Below are positions 16,511-25,630 of a stretch of DNA of 64,000 bases, piece after piece. Source of the stretch: Flavobacterium profundi. Its GTDB lineage: Bacteria; Bacteroidota; Bacteroidia; Flavobacteriales; Flavobacteriaceae. The position numbers were made by a program, and so were the translations under genes. The notes under the pieces are model-generated. The model made no database searches. It had not been told where the DNA came from and saw only the letters and a program-made list of their open reading frames with translations. How positions within the stretch are numbered: position 1 is the first letter of the stretch; each line of letters begins with the position of its first letter. The stretch lies in NCBI RefSeq assembly GCF_006491645.1, contig NZ_VDCZ01000013.1:1-64000 (forward strand), given 5' to 3'.

Positions 16511-17827
16511 ATGGATTTAAAAGATAAATTACTTTCGTCATACATCGCTTTTGAAGAAAAGTTTGATATGGACTCTCATTTGCATGATGTACGAAATCAA
16601 GCTATAAAAAACTTTGAAACCAAAGGTTTTCCAACTAAAAAAGAAGAAGCTTGGAAATATACCTCATTGAATGCAATATTAAAACATGATTTTTCGGTTT
16701 TCCCAAAACATGAAAATGCGATTGAATTTGCAGCTGTGAAAAAATATTTCTTACATGAAATAGACACCTACAAATTAGTGTTTATAGATGGAAAATTTAG
16801 CTCGTTTTTATCGTCAACTACTCATGAAGGAATTGATGTATGTTTATTGTCTTCGGTATTAACAAAACCAAAATACAAACCTGTTTTAGAAACGTATTTC
16901 AATCAAATTGCTCAAAAAAACGAAAGCTTAACTTCACTTAATACTGCTTTTGCTCAAGAAGGTGCTTTTATCAATATTCCTAAAAGTAAAGTAGCCGATA
17001 AACCTATTGAAATTATTAACTTTTCAACAGGAACTGAAGCCGCTTTAATGGTACAACCAAGAAACTTAATAATTGTGGGTGAAAATGCACACGTACAAAT
17101 TATTGAGCGTCATCAAAGTTTGAATAGCAATCCAGTACTAACCAATAGTGTAACCGAAATTTTTGCGCAAAAAAGAGCCAATGTAGATTATTATAAAATT
17201 CAGAATGATGTACAAACGGCGAATTTAATAGACAACACCTATATTGCTCAAAAACAAGAAAGCAGAGTCGCAGTTCATACATTCTCTTTTGGAGGTAATA
17301 TGACACGTAATAACTTGAATTTCTACCATCAAGGAGAACGAATTGATTCTACTTTAAAAGGAATTACGATTATTGGCGACAAACAACATGTGGATCATTT
17401 TACTTTGGTTCATCACGCCCAACCTAATTGTGAAAGTCATCAAAACTATAAAGGTATATTTGGAGATAGTGCAACTGGTGTTTTCAATGGTAAAATATAT
17501 GTAGAAAAAGAAGCCCAAAAAACCGATGCTTTTCAGCAAAATAACAACATTCTAATTAGCGAAAAAGCAACAATTAATGCCAAACCTCAATTAGAAATTT
17601 TTGCTGATGATGTAAAATGTTCTCATGGCTGTACAATTGGTCAGTTAGATGAAAGTGCAATGTTTTACATGCAACAACGTGGTATTCCGAAAAAAGAAGC
17701 ACGTGCATTATTAATGTATGCTTTCTCAAATGAAGTGATTGAAAGTATTAAAATACCTGAATTAAAGCAACGCATTACAAAAATTATAGCCACAAAATTA
17801 GGCGTAAAAATGGGATTTGATTTATAA
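16511..17827 (+). CDS. sufD: SufD, Fe-S cluster scaffold subunit
   Basis: A 438-residue SufB/SufD-family protein. The C-terminal core is typical, with KCSHGCTIGQLDESAMFYMQQRGIP and EARALLMYAF. The N-terminal helical part (GFPTKKEEAWKYTSL) is the usual SufD start. It pairs with SufB as the inactive, structural half of the scaffold. It begins 7 bases after the right end of the inserted cassette. A strong terminator follows, so sufA-sufB-sufC-sufD form one unit separate from sufS. Confidence 0.95.
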   Translation: MDLKDKLLSSYIAFEEKFDMDSHLHDVRNQAIKNFETKGFPTKKEEAWKYTSLNAILKHDFSVFPKHENAIEFAAVKKYFLHEIDTYKLVFIDGKFSSFLSSTTHEGIDVCLLSSVLTKPKYKPVLETYFNQIAQKNESLTSLNTAFAQEGAFINIPKSKVADKPIEIINFSTGTEAALMVQPRNLIIVGENAHVQIIERHQSLNSNPVLTNSVTEIFAQKRANVDYYKIQNDVQTANLIDNTYIAQKQESRVAVHTFSFGGNMTRNNLNFYHQGERIDSTLKGITIIGDKQHVDHFTLVHHAQPNCESHQNYKGIFGDSATGVFNGKIYVEKEAQKTDAFQQNNNILISEKATINAKPQLEIFADDVKCSHGCTIGQLDESAMFYMQQRGIPKKEARALLMYAFSNEVIESIKIPELKQRITKIIATKLGVKMGFDL

Positions 17828-17848
17828 AATTCACTTTCAAATACAAAT

Positions 17849-17882
17849 AAAGTGTTTCTGTTTTTTTAGAAGCACTTTTTTT
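17849..17882 (+). terminator. Terminator after sufD
   Basis: Stem of 13 bp with one G-U pair (aaagtgtttct / agaagcacttt) and a T-rich loop, followed by a run of T residues. Confidence 0.75.
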
Positions 17883-17946
17883 ATTTCATTATGCCTATTT
17901 GCTAATTTTTAACCTTTATTTATTCCAATTTTAAATAATCAAGTTG

Positions 17947-17954
17947 TAAATTTG
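17947..17954 (+). promoter_or_regulatory. Probable -7 box of the sufS promoter
   Basis: TAAATTTG matches TAnnTTTG and lies 19 bases before the sufS ATG, downstream of the sufD terminator. A consensus -33 TTTG at the right distance was not found. Confidence 0.45.
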
Positions 17955-17972
17955 TAACCAAATAGATTTAAC

Positions 17973-19193
17973 ATGTTTGATGTTCAAAAAGTAAGAGCCG
18001 ATTTTCCCATTCTAAAACAAGAAGTAAACGGAAAACCTTTAGTGTATTTCGATAACGGAGCCACCTCACAAACGCCTCAACAAGTAATTGATACGATTGT
18101 AGATTATTATTCTAGATATAACGCAAACATTCATCGTGGCGTACATACTTTAAGTCAATTGGCTACAGATGCTTATGAAATAGCAAGAAACAAAATCCAA
18201 CACCATTTTAATGCCAAACATAGTTATGAAATTATCCTTACCTCAGGAACAACTGAAAGTATTAATTTAGTAGCGAATGGTTTTGCGTCGATTTTACAAA
18301 AAGGAGATGAAATCATTGTTTCTGCTTTAGAACACCATAGCAATATAGTCCCTTGGCAAATGCTTTGCGAGCATACAGGTGCTGTCTTAAAAGTAATTCC
18401 CATGAGTGTGGAAGGCGAGTTGCTTATGGAAGCTTACGATGATTTACTTTCTAATAAAACAAAATTGGTTTTCTGTAATCATATTTCAAATGCTTTAGGA
18501 ACTATTAATCCAATTGAATATATCATACAAAAAGCACATGAAGTAGGGGCTGCAGTTTTAATTGACGGTGCACAAGCTTGTCCACATTTGAAACCTGATG
18601 TTCAAGCATTAGATGTTGACTTTTATGTGGCATCTGCGCATAAGATGTGCGGACCAACGGGAGTAGGCATGCTCTATGGTAAAGAAGAATGGTTGCGTAA
18701 ATTACCTCCGTATAAAGGTGGAGGAGAAATGATTGCAACCGTTAGCTTTGAAAAAACAACCTATGCTGATTTACCGCATAAATTTGAAGCAGGAACTCCT
18801 AATATCTGTGGTGGAATTGCTTTTGGAGCGGCAGTAGATTATATGAATCATATTGGCTTTGATGCCATAGCGAAACAAGAACAAGAATTATTAGAGTATG
18901 GAACACAAAAATTGCATGAGATTGAAGGAGTAACCATTTACGGACCTTCTGATTTAACGAGAAAAGCGTCTGTTATTTCATTTAATATTGAAGGTATTCA
19001 TCCGTATGATATTGGCACGATTATAGATAAATTAGGTATAGCGGTGCGTACAGGACATCACTGCGCACAACCCATCATGGATTTCTTTAAAATTCCAGGT
19101 ACTATAAGAGCAAGTTTTGCATTTTACAATACCAAAGAAGAAATTGATATCTTTGTGGAAGCCGTTAAAAAAGCAAAATTAATGTTATCCTAA
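17973..19193 (+). CDS. sufS: SufS cysteine desulfurase
   Basis: A 406-residue class V aminotransferase-fold enzyme. The PLP-binding lysine is Lys224 in SAHKMCGPTG and the catalytic cysteine is Cys364 in RTGHHCAQP, the SufS-type (group II) active site. It removes sulfur from cysteine as a persulfide, leaving alanine, and hands it to SufE and the SufBCD scaffold. The gene follows the sufD terminator with its own likely promoter and leads a second unit that continues through sufE and the DUF59 gene. Confidence 0.97.
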   Translation: MFDVQKVRADFPILKQEVNGKPLVYFDNGATSQTPQQVIDTIVDYYSRYNANIHRGVHTLSQLATDAYEIARNKIQHHFNAKHSYEIILTSGTTESINLVANGFASILQKGDEIIVSALEHHSNIVPWQMLCEHTGAVLKVIPMSVEGELLMEAYDDLLSNKTKLVFCNHISNALGTINPIEYIIQKAHEVGAAVLIDGAQACPHLKPDVQALDVDFYVASAHKMCGPTGVGMLYGKEEWLRKLPPYKGGGEMIATVSFEKTTYADLPHKFEAGTPNICGGIAFGAAVDYMNHIGFDAIAKQEQELLEYGTQKLHEIEGVTIYGPSDLTRKASVISFNIEGIHPYDIGTIIDKLGIAVRTGHHCAQPIMDFFKIPGTIRASFAFYNTKEEIDIFVEAVKKAKLMLS

Positions 19194-19215
19194 AAACAAA
19201 CAAAAAATTACATTT

Positions 19216-19719
19216 ATGAAAGCACTTACTATTTTATCTACCCTAATTATAACTCTGATTAGTTGTAATTGTCAAAAGAAAGCAACTGAAACGGCAATGG
19301 CCACTTCAAATGAAAAATCAGAAAATATGATTTCAGAATCTAAAGAAGGGCAATCGACTCAGAACTTCCCAGTATTGGTTTATGAATCGACTTCTAGAGG
19401 TTATTATAAAAAAATAACGATTGAGAATAACAGTATCTCTGTTCAAAATGGAAGAGAGGAACTATCCAAAACAAAAACATTAACGGAAGAAGAACTTGCA
19501 ACGATTGAAAAAGCATATAAGGGTATCGATGTAAAAGAATTGCCAAATATTAAAGCACCAACAGAAAAACGTTTTCATGATGGTGCACCGATTACTAATT
19601 TAGAAGTTAGAATGGATGATCATATTTACCGTTCTACAGATTTTGATGGTGGTACTCCTCCAAAAGAAATCGAAGGTTTAATAAACACTATTTTAGAAAT
19701 AGCGGATAAAACAAACTAA
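19216..19719 (+). CDS. Small lipoprotein between sufS and sufE
   Basis: A 167-residue protein with a lipoprotein signal (ITLISC, Cys17). The body is hydrophilic and contains the pattern VYESTSRGYYKKITIENNSISVQNGRE (shown here only as its start, residues about 54-66) followed by LTEEELATIEKAYKGIDV. I do not recognise a named family; it resembles small envelope lipoproteins of flavobacteria. It is separated by 22 bases from sufS and 3 bases from sufE, so it is co-transcribed, yet its envelope location makes a direct part in cytoplasmic Fe-S assembly unlikely. Confidence 0.85.
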   Translation: MKALTILSTLIITLISCNCQKKATETAMATSNEKSENMISESKEGQSTQNFPVLVYESTSRGYYKKITIENNSISVQNGREELSKTKTLTEEELATIEKAYKGIDVKELPNIKAPTEKRFHDGAPITNLEVRMDDHIYRSTDFDGGTPPKEIEGLINTILEIADKTN

Positions 19720-19722
19720 AAA

Positions 19723-20142
19723 ATGACCATACAAGCCATACAGGAAGAAATTGTTGATGAATTTTCAATGTTTGATGATTGGATGCAACGTTACGAATAC
19801 ATCATTGAACTAGGAAAGACCTTACCCTTAATTGAAGAAAAATACAAAACGGAAGAAAACATTATCAAAGGCTGCCAATCTAAAGTTTGGGTTCATGCAG
19901 AAGAACAAAATGGAACCATTGTTTTTACTGCAGATAGTGATGCTATTTTAACAAAAGGTATTATTGCTATTTTAATTCGTGCCTTTTCGAATCAAACACC
20001 TGAAGCGATTCTAGAAGCTAACACAAATTTTATTGATGAAATTGGTTTAAAAGAGCACTTGTCTCCTACTAGGGCGAATGGATTGGTTTCGATGATAAAA
20101 CAAATAAAAATGTATGCCTTGGCTTTTAATGCTAAAAGTTAA
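19723..20142 (+). CDS. sufE: SufE sulfur acceptor
   Basis: A 139-residue SufE-family protein. The acceptor cysteine is Cys51 in IIKGCQSKVWV, and the C-terminal LSPTRANGLVSMIKQIK block is typical. SufE takes the persulfide from SufS Cys364 and delivers it to SufB, protecting sulfur transfer from oxidation. It starts three bases after the lipoprotein gene and is transcribed with sufS. Confidence 0.95.
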   Translation: MTIQAIQEEIVDEFSMFDDWMQRYEYIIELGKTLPLIEEKYKTEENIIKGCQSKVWVHAEEQNGTIVFTADSDAILTKGIIAILIRAFSNQTPEAILEANTNFIDEIGLKEHLSPTRANGLVSMIKQIKMYALAFNAKS

Positions 20143-20174
20143 TTAATTGGTAAACAAATAAAACTACTAAGAAA

Positions 20175-20498
20175 ATGGAAGAATATAAAGATGAAATCAA
20201 CCTAGGAGAAAGTGTAGTAAAGGTTTTGAAAACCATTTATGACCCAGAAATTCCAGTTGATATTTACGAGTTAGGGTTAATTTATGATGTGATGATTAAT
20301 GAAGCAAATGATGTGAAAATCTTAATGACATTAACCTCACCTAACTGTCCCGTTGCGGAAACATTGCCCATGGAAGTGGAAGAGAAAATAAAATCAATTG
20401 ATGCCGTGCAATCTGCTGAGGTTGAGATTACATTTGACCCACCATGGAGTAAAGATCTTATGAGTGAAGAAGCAAAACTAGAATTAGGAATGCTTTAA
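20175..20498 (+). CDS. DUF59 (MIP18/SufT-like) Fe-S assembly factor
   Basis: A 107-residue protein with the DUF59 pattern VKVLKTIYDPEIPVDIYELGLIYDV and MTLTSPNCPVAETLP, including the conserved cysteine near residue 59. Single-domain members within suf loci are annotated as SUF-associated assembly proteins, and SufT homologues help mature Fe-S enzymes under high demand. It ends the sufS unit; a symmetrical repeat follows immediately. Confidence 0.92.
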   Translation: MEEYKDEINLGESVVKVLKTIYDPEIPVDIYELGLIYDVMINEANDVKILMTLTSPNCPVAETLPMEVEEKIKSIDAVQSAEVEITFDPPWSKDLMSEEAKLELGML

Positions 20499-20509
20499 AA
20501 AAAGGTTGC

Positions 20510-20564
20510 GTTTTCAGTCACAGTAGTTTTTAAAAAACGGTGACTGAAAACGGTGACTGAAAAC
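20510..20564 (+). repeat. Hairpin with a duplicated right arm
   Basis: The 12-mer gttttcagtcac (20510-20521) pairs perfectly with gtgactgaaaac at 20540-20551 and equally with a second copy at 20553-20564, a 13-base tandem repeat. It lies between the DUF59 gene and the ABC exporter, ending 7 bases before the exporter ATG. Two mutually exclusive stems are therefore possible. It lacks a proper T-tract, so it may be an attenuator or translation-level switch rather than a simple terminator. Confidence 0.6.
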
Positions 20565-20571
20565 TTAAAAA

Positions 20572-22407
20572 ATGGCACGTTTTCAACCAAAATCATTAAA
20601 CGATAAGAAAAAGATGGGTCTGAAAGCTTCCTTTCATTCTCTTTCTTACATCCCCCGTTTTTTTAAGGAAATTTGGAAAACCAATAAAAAACTTTTTCTA
20701 GTTTCTGCATTTTGCCGCATTATTGCTGCTCTACTTCCCGTAATTATTTTGTGGATTGGTAAAATTATCATTGATGAAATAATCAACATTACCACACATG
20801 AAATTACAGATTATAGCTTGCTTTGGAAATATGTAGCTATTGAATTTTCATTGGTCATTTTATCTGATTTAGTAAGCAGAGCCATTGCCTTAACCGATGG
20901 GATTTTAGGCGACCAATATAATATTCAAACTTCTGTACAAATCATTCAGAAAACTAATGAAATAGACATCAGTCTTCTTGAAGATTCGGAGTTTTATGAC
21001 AAATTAGAAAGAGCCCGAACCCAAACCATGGGTCGTGTTGATTTAATGTCGAATGTTTTAGGACAAGCACAAACTACCATTTCAATCGCTACTTTAATCG
21101 CAGGTTTAATTTATTTTGAACCCTATCTCATTATCTTGTTAGTTTTAAGCATTATTCCTTCGTTTTTAAACGAAATAAGGTTCAGTCAACAACAATATTC
21201 ATTAGCTAGGAGTTGGACCTCTGAACGAAGGGAACTGGATTATTTGAGATACATTGGAGCCAATGATAAGACAGCCAAAGAAATTAAACTTTTTGGGTTA
21301 ACCCAATTTGTGGTAAACCGATTTAAGAACTTAGCGGTAAAATATTTTCACCTCAATAAAAAATTAGTCATTAAACGCTCGAGTTATGGGTTTTTGTTCA
21401 ATGTATTAGGTTCTATTAGTTATTATGCAGCATATGTATTTATCATTTACAGAGTATTATCGGGGGTGATTACTTTAGGAGAACTTACCTTTTTATCGGG
21501 AAGTTTTAATCGGTTGATGAAAAGTTTACAAGATTTCTTTTCTCGTTTTACAAGAATTTCTGAAAGCGCTTTATATCTAAAAGATTACTTTGATTTTATC
21601 GACATTTCTTCGGAGCCTAAAACCAAAGAAGACATTCCTTTACCAAAAGAAATTAAGCAAGGTTTTGAATTTAAAAACGTTTATTTTGCCTATCCCGAAT
21701 CGGAACATCAGATTTTAAAAAATGTTAATTTTACTATTAAAGCAGGTGAAAAAGTAGCTTTTGTAGGTCAGAATGGCGCTGGGAAAACGACCTTGACCAA
21801 ATTAATTTTACGCTTTTACGAACCTACGCAAGGAGAAATACTGCTAGATGGAGTAAACATTAATCGTTACAATAAAAAAGAATATCAAGCTTTTTTTGGG
21901 GTACTTTTTCAAGATTTTTTCCGATATGAATTTACTGTTAAAGAAAACATTGCCATTGGTAAAATAGATGAAATTCATAACTTTACGCAAATTGAAAAAG
22001 CGGCTAAACTAAGCTTAGCAGAAGAGGTTGTTTCGGAATTAGAAAATGGTTACGAACAACAATTGGGGAAACGTTTTGTGAAAGGTCAGGAATTATCGGG
22101 TGGTCAATGGCAGAAAATTGCCTTAGCAAGAGCCTATATGAAAAATGCAGAAGTTATCATTTTAGACGAACCTACTTCGGCTTTAGATGCTAAAGCAGAA
22201 AGCGAAGTATTTGAACGTTTGATTCATCTGATTAAAAATAAAACGAGTATTATTATCTCGCATCGATTTAGCACCGTAAGACAAGCCGATCGAATTATTG
22301 TGCTAGACGAAGGAAGTATTTTAGAAGCGGGAACACATGAAGAATTAATGCAAAACCAACAATTATACGCTGAATTGTTCTTATTACAGGCAGAAGGATA
22401 TCAATAA
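20572..22407 (+). CDS. ABC exporter, fused permease and ATPase
   Basis: A 611-residue half-transporter. The N-terminal part holds about six membrane helices (roughly residues 35-330). The ATPase part has Walker A GQNGAGKTT near residue 400, the signature LSGGQWQKIALARA near 508, Walker B VIILDEPTSALD and the H-loop ISHRFST. It should act as a homodimer exporting a lipid, peptide or drug-like substrate; the substrate cannot be told from sequence. It lies downstream of the suf genes behind the duplicated hairpin. Confidence 0.92.
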   Translation: MARFQPKSLNDKKKMGLKASFHSLSYIPRFFKEIWKTNKKLFLVSAFCRIIAALLPVIILWIGKIIIDEIINITTHEITDYSLLWKYVAIEFSLVILSDLVSRAIALTDGILGDQYNIQTSVQIIQKTNEIDISLLEDSEFYDKLERARTQTMGRVDLMSNVLGQAQTTISIATLIAGLIYFEPYLIILLVLSIIPSFLNEIRFSQQQYSLARSWTSERRELDYLRYIGANDKTAKEIKLFGLTQFVVNRFKNLAVKYFHLNKKLVIKRSSYGFLFNVLGSISYYAAYVFIIYRVLSGVITLGELTFLSGSFNRLMKSLQDFFSRFTRISESALYLKDYFDFIDISSEPKTKEDIPLPKEIKQGFEFKNVYFAYPESEHQILKNVNFTIKAGEKVAFVGQNGAGKTTLTKLILRFYEPTQGEILLDGVNINRYNKKEYQAFFGVLFQDFFRYEFTVKENIAIGKIDEIHNFTQIEKAAKLSLAEEVVSELENGYEQQLGKRFVKGQELSGGQWQKIALARAYMKNAEVIILDEPTSALDAKAESEVFERLIHLIKNKTSIIISHRFSTVRQADRIIVLDEGSILEAGTHEELMQNQQLYAELFLLQAEGYQ

Positions 22408-22416
22408 AAAGAAATT

Positions 22417-22923
22417 ATGGAAAAAGAAATCGTAAATAAAGTTGCCAACAGTAAATTGGAAGTGTTTGATCTTGAGGATTATTTTCCAAAAGAAGAAATC
22501 GTAATCCTTGATATTTCCAAGTGGTTATTTGAAGGGTTTATTTTAAAAGAAAAAGAATTCCGTGATAACTTGAATAAAGAAGATTGGTCCACCTACAAAG
22601 ATAAAGGAGTTATTTTATTTTGTAGCACAGATGCTATTTTACCGGCTTGGGCCTATATTTTAATTACAACCTATTTACAGCCTTTTGCGAAACAAGTGGT
22701 TCATGGAAACAGTCAGGAATATATTTTACTTCACTATCAACGCGTTTTAGAAACAGTAGATTATTCTATTTATAAAGATAAGCCTGTTATTTTAAAAGGG
22801 TGTTCTAAAAAAGCGGTTCCTCAATCTGTTTATACGTTAGCCATACAAAAACTAATGCCCGTAGCTAAAAGTGTCCTATTTGGTGAAGCCTGTTCCGCTG
22901 TGCCTTTGTACAAGTCAAAATAA
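22417..22923 (+). CDS. DUF2480 family protein
   Basis: A 168-residue cytoplasmic protein that I recognise as DUF2480, a family largely restricted to Bacteroidota. Two internally similar halves are visible: DKGVILFCSTDAILPAWAYI and DKPVILKGCSKKAVPQSVYTL, suggesting an ancient duplication. Its function is unknown. It starts 10 bases after the ABC exporter gene, and its location next to suf genes is a context clue only. Confidence 0.85.
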   Translation: MEKEIVNKVANSKLEVFDLEDYFPKEEIVILDISKWLFEGFILKEKEFRDNLNKEDWSTYKDKGVILFCSTDAILPAWAYILITTYLQPFAKQVVHGNSQEYILLHYQRVLETVDYSIYKDKPVILKGCSKKAVPQSVYTLAIQKLMPVAKSVLFGEACSAVPLYKSK

Positions 22924-23007
22924 AGTAATACGTCTAAAAAATTTTCACTTAAACGAAATTTTCAGCTATTATTTGTAAGTTTTTATACCTTACTTGCTTA
23001 ATTGGGT

Positions 23008-23015
23008 TAAATTTG
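23008..23015 (+). promoter_or_regulatory. Probable -7 box before the DUF3078 gene
   Basis: TAAATTTG matches TAnnTTTG and overlaps an in-frame TTG at 23013, which argues that translation starts at the ATG at 23046 instead. No well-spaced -33 element was found. Confidence 0.4.
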
Positions 23016-23045
23016 CCATACAAATCAAAACAAACAAACATCAAA

Positions 23046-23957
23046 ATGAGAAAATTTTTTTTAGCACTAACATTAACTACGTTGAGTGTTTTTTCCCAAA
23101 AAACAGAGGGAGAATTAATCAACACCACTTCAGCGGCTGAGACCAAAGCTAAAGACACGACCAATATGGGATGGAAAAGAGCTGGAAACTTCGTGCTGCT
23201 TTTAAATCAATCTGCCTTTAACAATGAATGGTTAGGTGGAGGAACTTCTAATATTGCTGGAAATGCAGGATTGAACTATGATTTTAATTACAAAACTCCA
23301 GATATGATTTGGGACAATAAGTTTATTGCTGCTTATGGTCTTACCAAACAGAAAGGGCAAGAAATGACAAAATCAGATGATCGTTTAGAATTTACTTCGT
23401 TGTTAGGAAAAAAGGCAAAGGGGTATTGGTTTTATTCTGGATTTTTAAATTTTAAAACCCAAATGGATGCTGGTTTCGTTAAAGTTACAGACCCTGTTAC
23501 CAGTGATGAAATATTAGTTAAAAATTCGCATTTCTTCTCTCCTGCTTATTTACAAGCTGGACCTGGTATGTTGTGGAAAAAAAGTGATAATCTTAAAGTG
23601 AATATTGCACCAGCTACTTCTCGTGTTATTTTTGTACACAAGCATTTTACAGAATTTGGTTCTGCATTTGGTGTAGAACAAGGAAAATCTTCTCGTTTCG
23701 AATTTGGAGCAGCTTTAAACGGGTATTATAAATTCAACATAATGGAAAATGTTTCCATGGAAAATATTTTGAATTTATACTCTAACTATTTGGAAAAACC
23801 TCAAAACGTAGACATGGATTACCAAATGAATTTGGTTATGAAGATTAATAAATACATTTCTACTAATGTCGCTTTTCAAGCCATTTATGATGACAATGCT
23901 ATTGGTGCATTTCAAATTAGAGAAGTATTTGGTTTAGGTTTTAACTATGGTTTTTAA
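23046..23957 (+). CDS. DUF3078 outer-membrane-type protein
   Basis: A 303-residue protein starting with a signal peptide (MRKFFLALTLTTLSVFSQ). The body has the family's pattern NFVLLLNQSAFNNEWLGGG and alternating aromatic beta-strands to the end (GFNYGF), consistent with an outer-membrane beta-barrel or barrel-associated protein. The function of DUF3078 is unknown. An in-frame TTG start 33 bases upstream would put extra residues before the signal peptide and overlaps a probable promoter, so I rejected it. Confidence 0.85.
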   Translation: MRKFFLALTLTTLSVFSQKTEGELINTTSAAETKAKDTTNMGWKRAGNFVLLLNQSAFNNEWLGGGTSNIAGNAGLNYDFNYKTPDMIWDNKFIAAYGLTKQKGQEMTKSDDRLEFTSLLGKKAKGYWFYSGFLNFKTQMDAGFVKVTDPVTSDEILVKNSHFFSPAYLQAGPGMLWKKSDNLKVNIAPATSRVIFVHKHFTEFGSAFGVEQGKSSRFEFGAALNGYYKFNIMENVSMENILNLYSNYLEKPQNVDMDYQMNLVMKINKYISTNVAFQAIYDDNAIGAFQIREVFGLGFNYGF

Positions 23958-23976
23958 CCGCTAAAAGAGGAATCAA

Positions 23977-24924
23977 ATGGTAAAGAAAAATTTTAAAATG
24001 GCCTCTTGGTCATTTGCCTTGTCTATACTAACGCTTTTAATTTTGGCAACTACTGTTTTATTAGCCAATACTCGTTTAGGTGAAAATATGAATTTCTTCA
24101 CCAATAAGAACCTTCAATCTGATTTGGAAAAATCCTATTTAGAAATTGAAAAATTAATAAGTGAGAAAGAACTTTTAATGCTTCAATTGGAAGAACAATT
24201 GGAAAAATACAAAGCATTAGAAATGGAAAATGAAAATCTTCAAACGGAATTAGAATTGAGAAATCAACAAATGGATGCCTTAATTCAAAAAATAGATTCT
24301 TTAGAAAAGGATGTTTCTAAACTAATGTCTTTAAAAGACGAATTAGCCAAAGCGAAAACAGCATATGAAACCCATGTAACAGAAGTCAAAAACGAAAAAA
24401 CTCCTAAAAAAGTCACTTCGGATAATGTTTCAAATAACGAAACTAAAACAATGATAGCAGAAGCTCGTTTTCTGCCTTCTGAAAATCAAAAAAACACCTC
24501 TCCTGTTAGTACTATAATTAGGGATGATTATGATGAATTACGCTTATTAAATTCTTCTGTTCAAACCTATCATATAAAGAATTCGGGAGAAAAAAAATTA
24601 GCTTCTCAAGCAGATAAAGTAAATAGTCTAGTATTAGAATATACGATTTATTTAGACAAAAATAAATTGAGAAGATCCAACACATTTTATATTCAACTAT
24701 TTGACACCAACAATAAAAACGTGGGAAAAACAAAAAGTGTATTTGTTGGCTCAAATGAATTGATTTATAGTTTTAGTTCAACCGTAAGCTATGAAGAGGA
24801 AGTAAATCGAATTCACGAAGAATTTTCTACAGAAGGGCTAGAATTAGACAAAGGAGTATATTTCCTTAATATTTTTAGTGAAGCTGGAAAGTTACTTTCT
24901 TCTAGAAGCTTTAAATTAGATTAA
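23977..24924 (+). CDS. Membrane-anchored coiled-coil protein, paralogue 1
   Basis: A 315-residue protein with one N-terminal membrane segment (about residues 10-31) and a long coiled coil (about 40-130, LQSDLEKSYLEIEKLI onward). A Ser/Thr/Asn-rich linker follows, then a C-terminal globular domain of about 130 residues containing FYIQLFDTNNKNVGKTK and ending in GVYFLNIFSEAGKLLSSRSF. It is closely related along its whole length to the protein at 25631-26575. The family is unknown to me; some relatives may be loosely annotated as chromosome-partitioning proteins because of the coiled coil. The topology suggests an envelope protein whose C-terminal domain faces the periplasm. Confidence 0.82.
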   Translation: MVKKNFKMASWSFALSILTLLILATTVLLANTRLGENMNFFTNKNLQSDLEKSYLEIEKLISEKELLMLQLEEQLEKYKALEMENENLQTELELRNQQMDALIQKIDSLEKDVSKLMSLKDELAKAKTAYETHVTEVKNEKTPKKVTSDNVSNNETKTMIAEARFLPSENQKNTSPVSTIIRDDYDELRLLNSSVQTYHIKNSGEKKLASQADKVNSLVLEYTIYLDKNKLRRSNTFYIQLFDTNNKNVGKTKSVFVGSNELIYSFSSTVSYEEEVNRIHEEFSTEGLELDKGVYFLNIFSEAGKLLSSRSFKLD

Positions 24925-25021
24925 AACAGCATTTAGATTTATTTAGTTAAAAAAATAAGAATTATCTATTTTTTTGTTTAAAAAATTATATTGTTTATTA
25001 AACAAAACCGTTTGGATTAAC

Positions 25022-25059
25022 AAAAAAGCATAAAAAATTGTATTTTTTTATGCTTTTTT
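25022..25059 (+). terminator. Terminator after paralogue 1
   Basis: Perfect 16-bp stem (aaaaaagcataaaaaa / ttttttatgctttttt) with a 6-base loop and a terminal T run. Confidence 0.85.
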
Positions 25060-25630
25060 TATTGTTGTATAAAAATTTTATGTACTTTAGTTCTAGTATT
25101 AAGTGATTCAATAAGAAAAAGTTAACTATTTACAAATCATTTAACACTTTAAAAAATCTCTGTTTACAACTAAAATATTTTTGTTTTTACCGTCAATTAT
25201 TAAAAGGTAAATTTAAAAATAGAACAACTTCAAAACTATCTAAAAAAGAGTAAAATTTTTTCACAATCAACCATTATACTGCTGGTCAAGGTTGATAAAG
25301 AAAAACAGTACTAATTTAAAAATGAATTTGTTCCAGCTTCCAAAATTTAATTTGCTTAAGTAACCCTTTTTCAATTTCACTTTTAAATTGAATTAATGTA
25401 TTTCCTATTTTAATGCTAATATTATGAAGTACTTGGTACAAAAAATCACGGATTTACTGTGACTAAGAATTGAACAACTACAATAAACATAGAAACGTTA
25501 AAAGGCTTTTCTTGTTTATATGATGACCATTCGCAAATACTTTTCTACGAAATTCAAAAATTACTAATCGTAACCAAAAATGTATTTGACTGAAATCTAA
25601 ATTACCGCTAACCCAAAACTATTAACCATC
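25060..25630. other. Non-coding gap between the two paralogues
   Basis: About 570 AT-rich bases with no convincing ORF on either strand. A small inverted repeat (tcaacc / ggttga near 25267-25297) and scattered TTTG-like elements are present. No RNA gene was recognised. It probably holds the promoter of the gene at 25631; an untranslated regulatory RNA is possible but unsupported. Confidence 0.4.
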
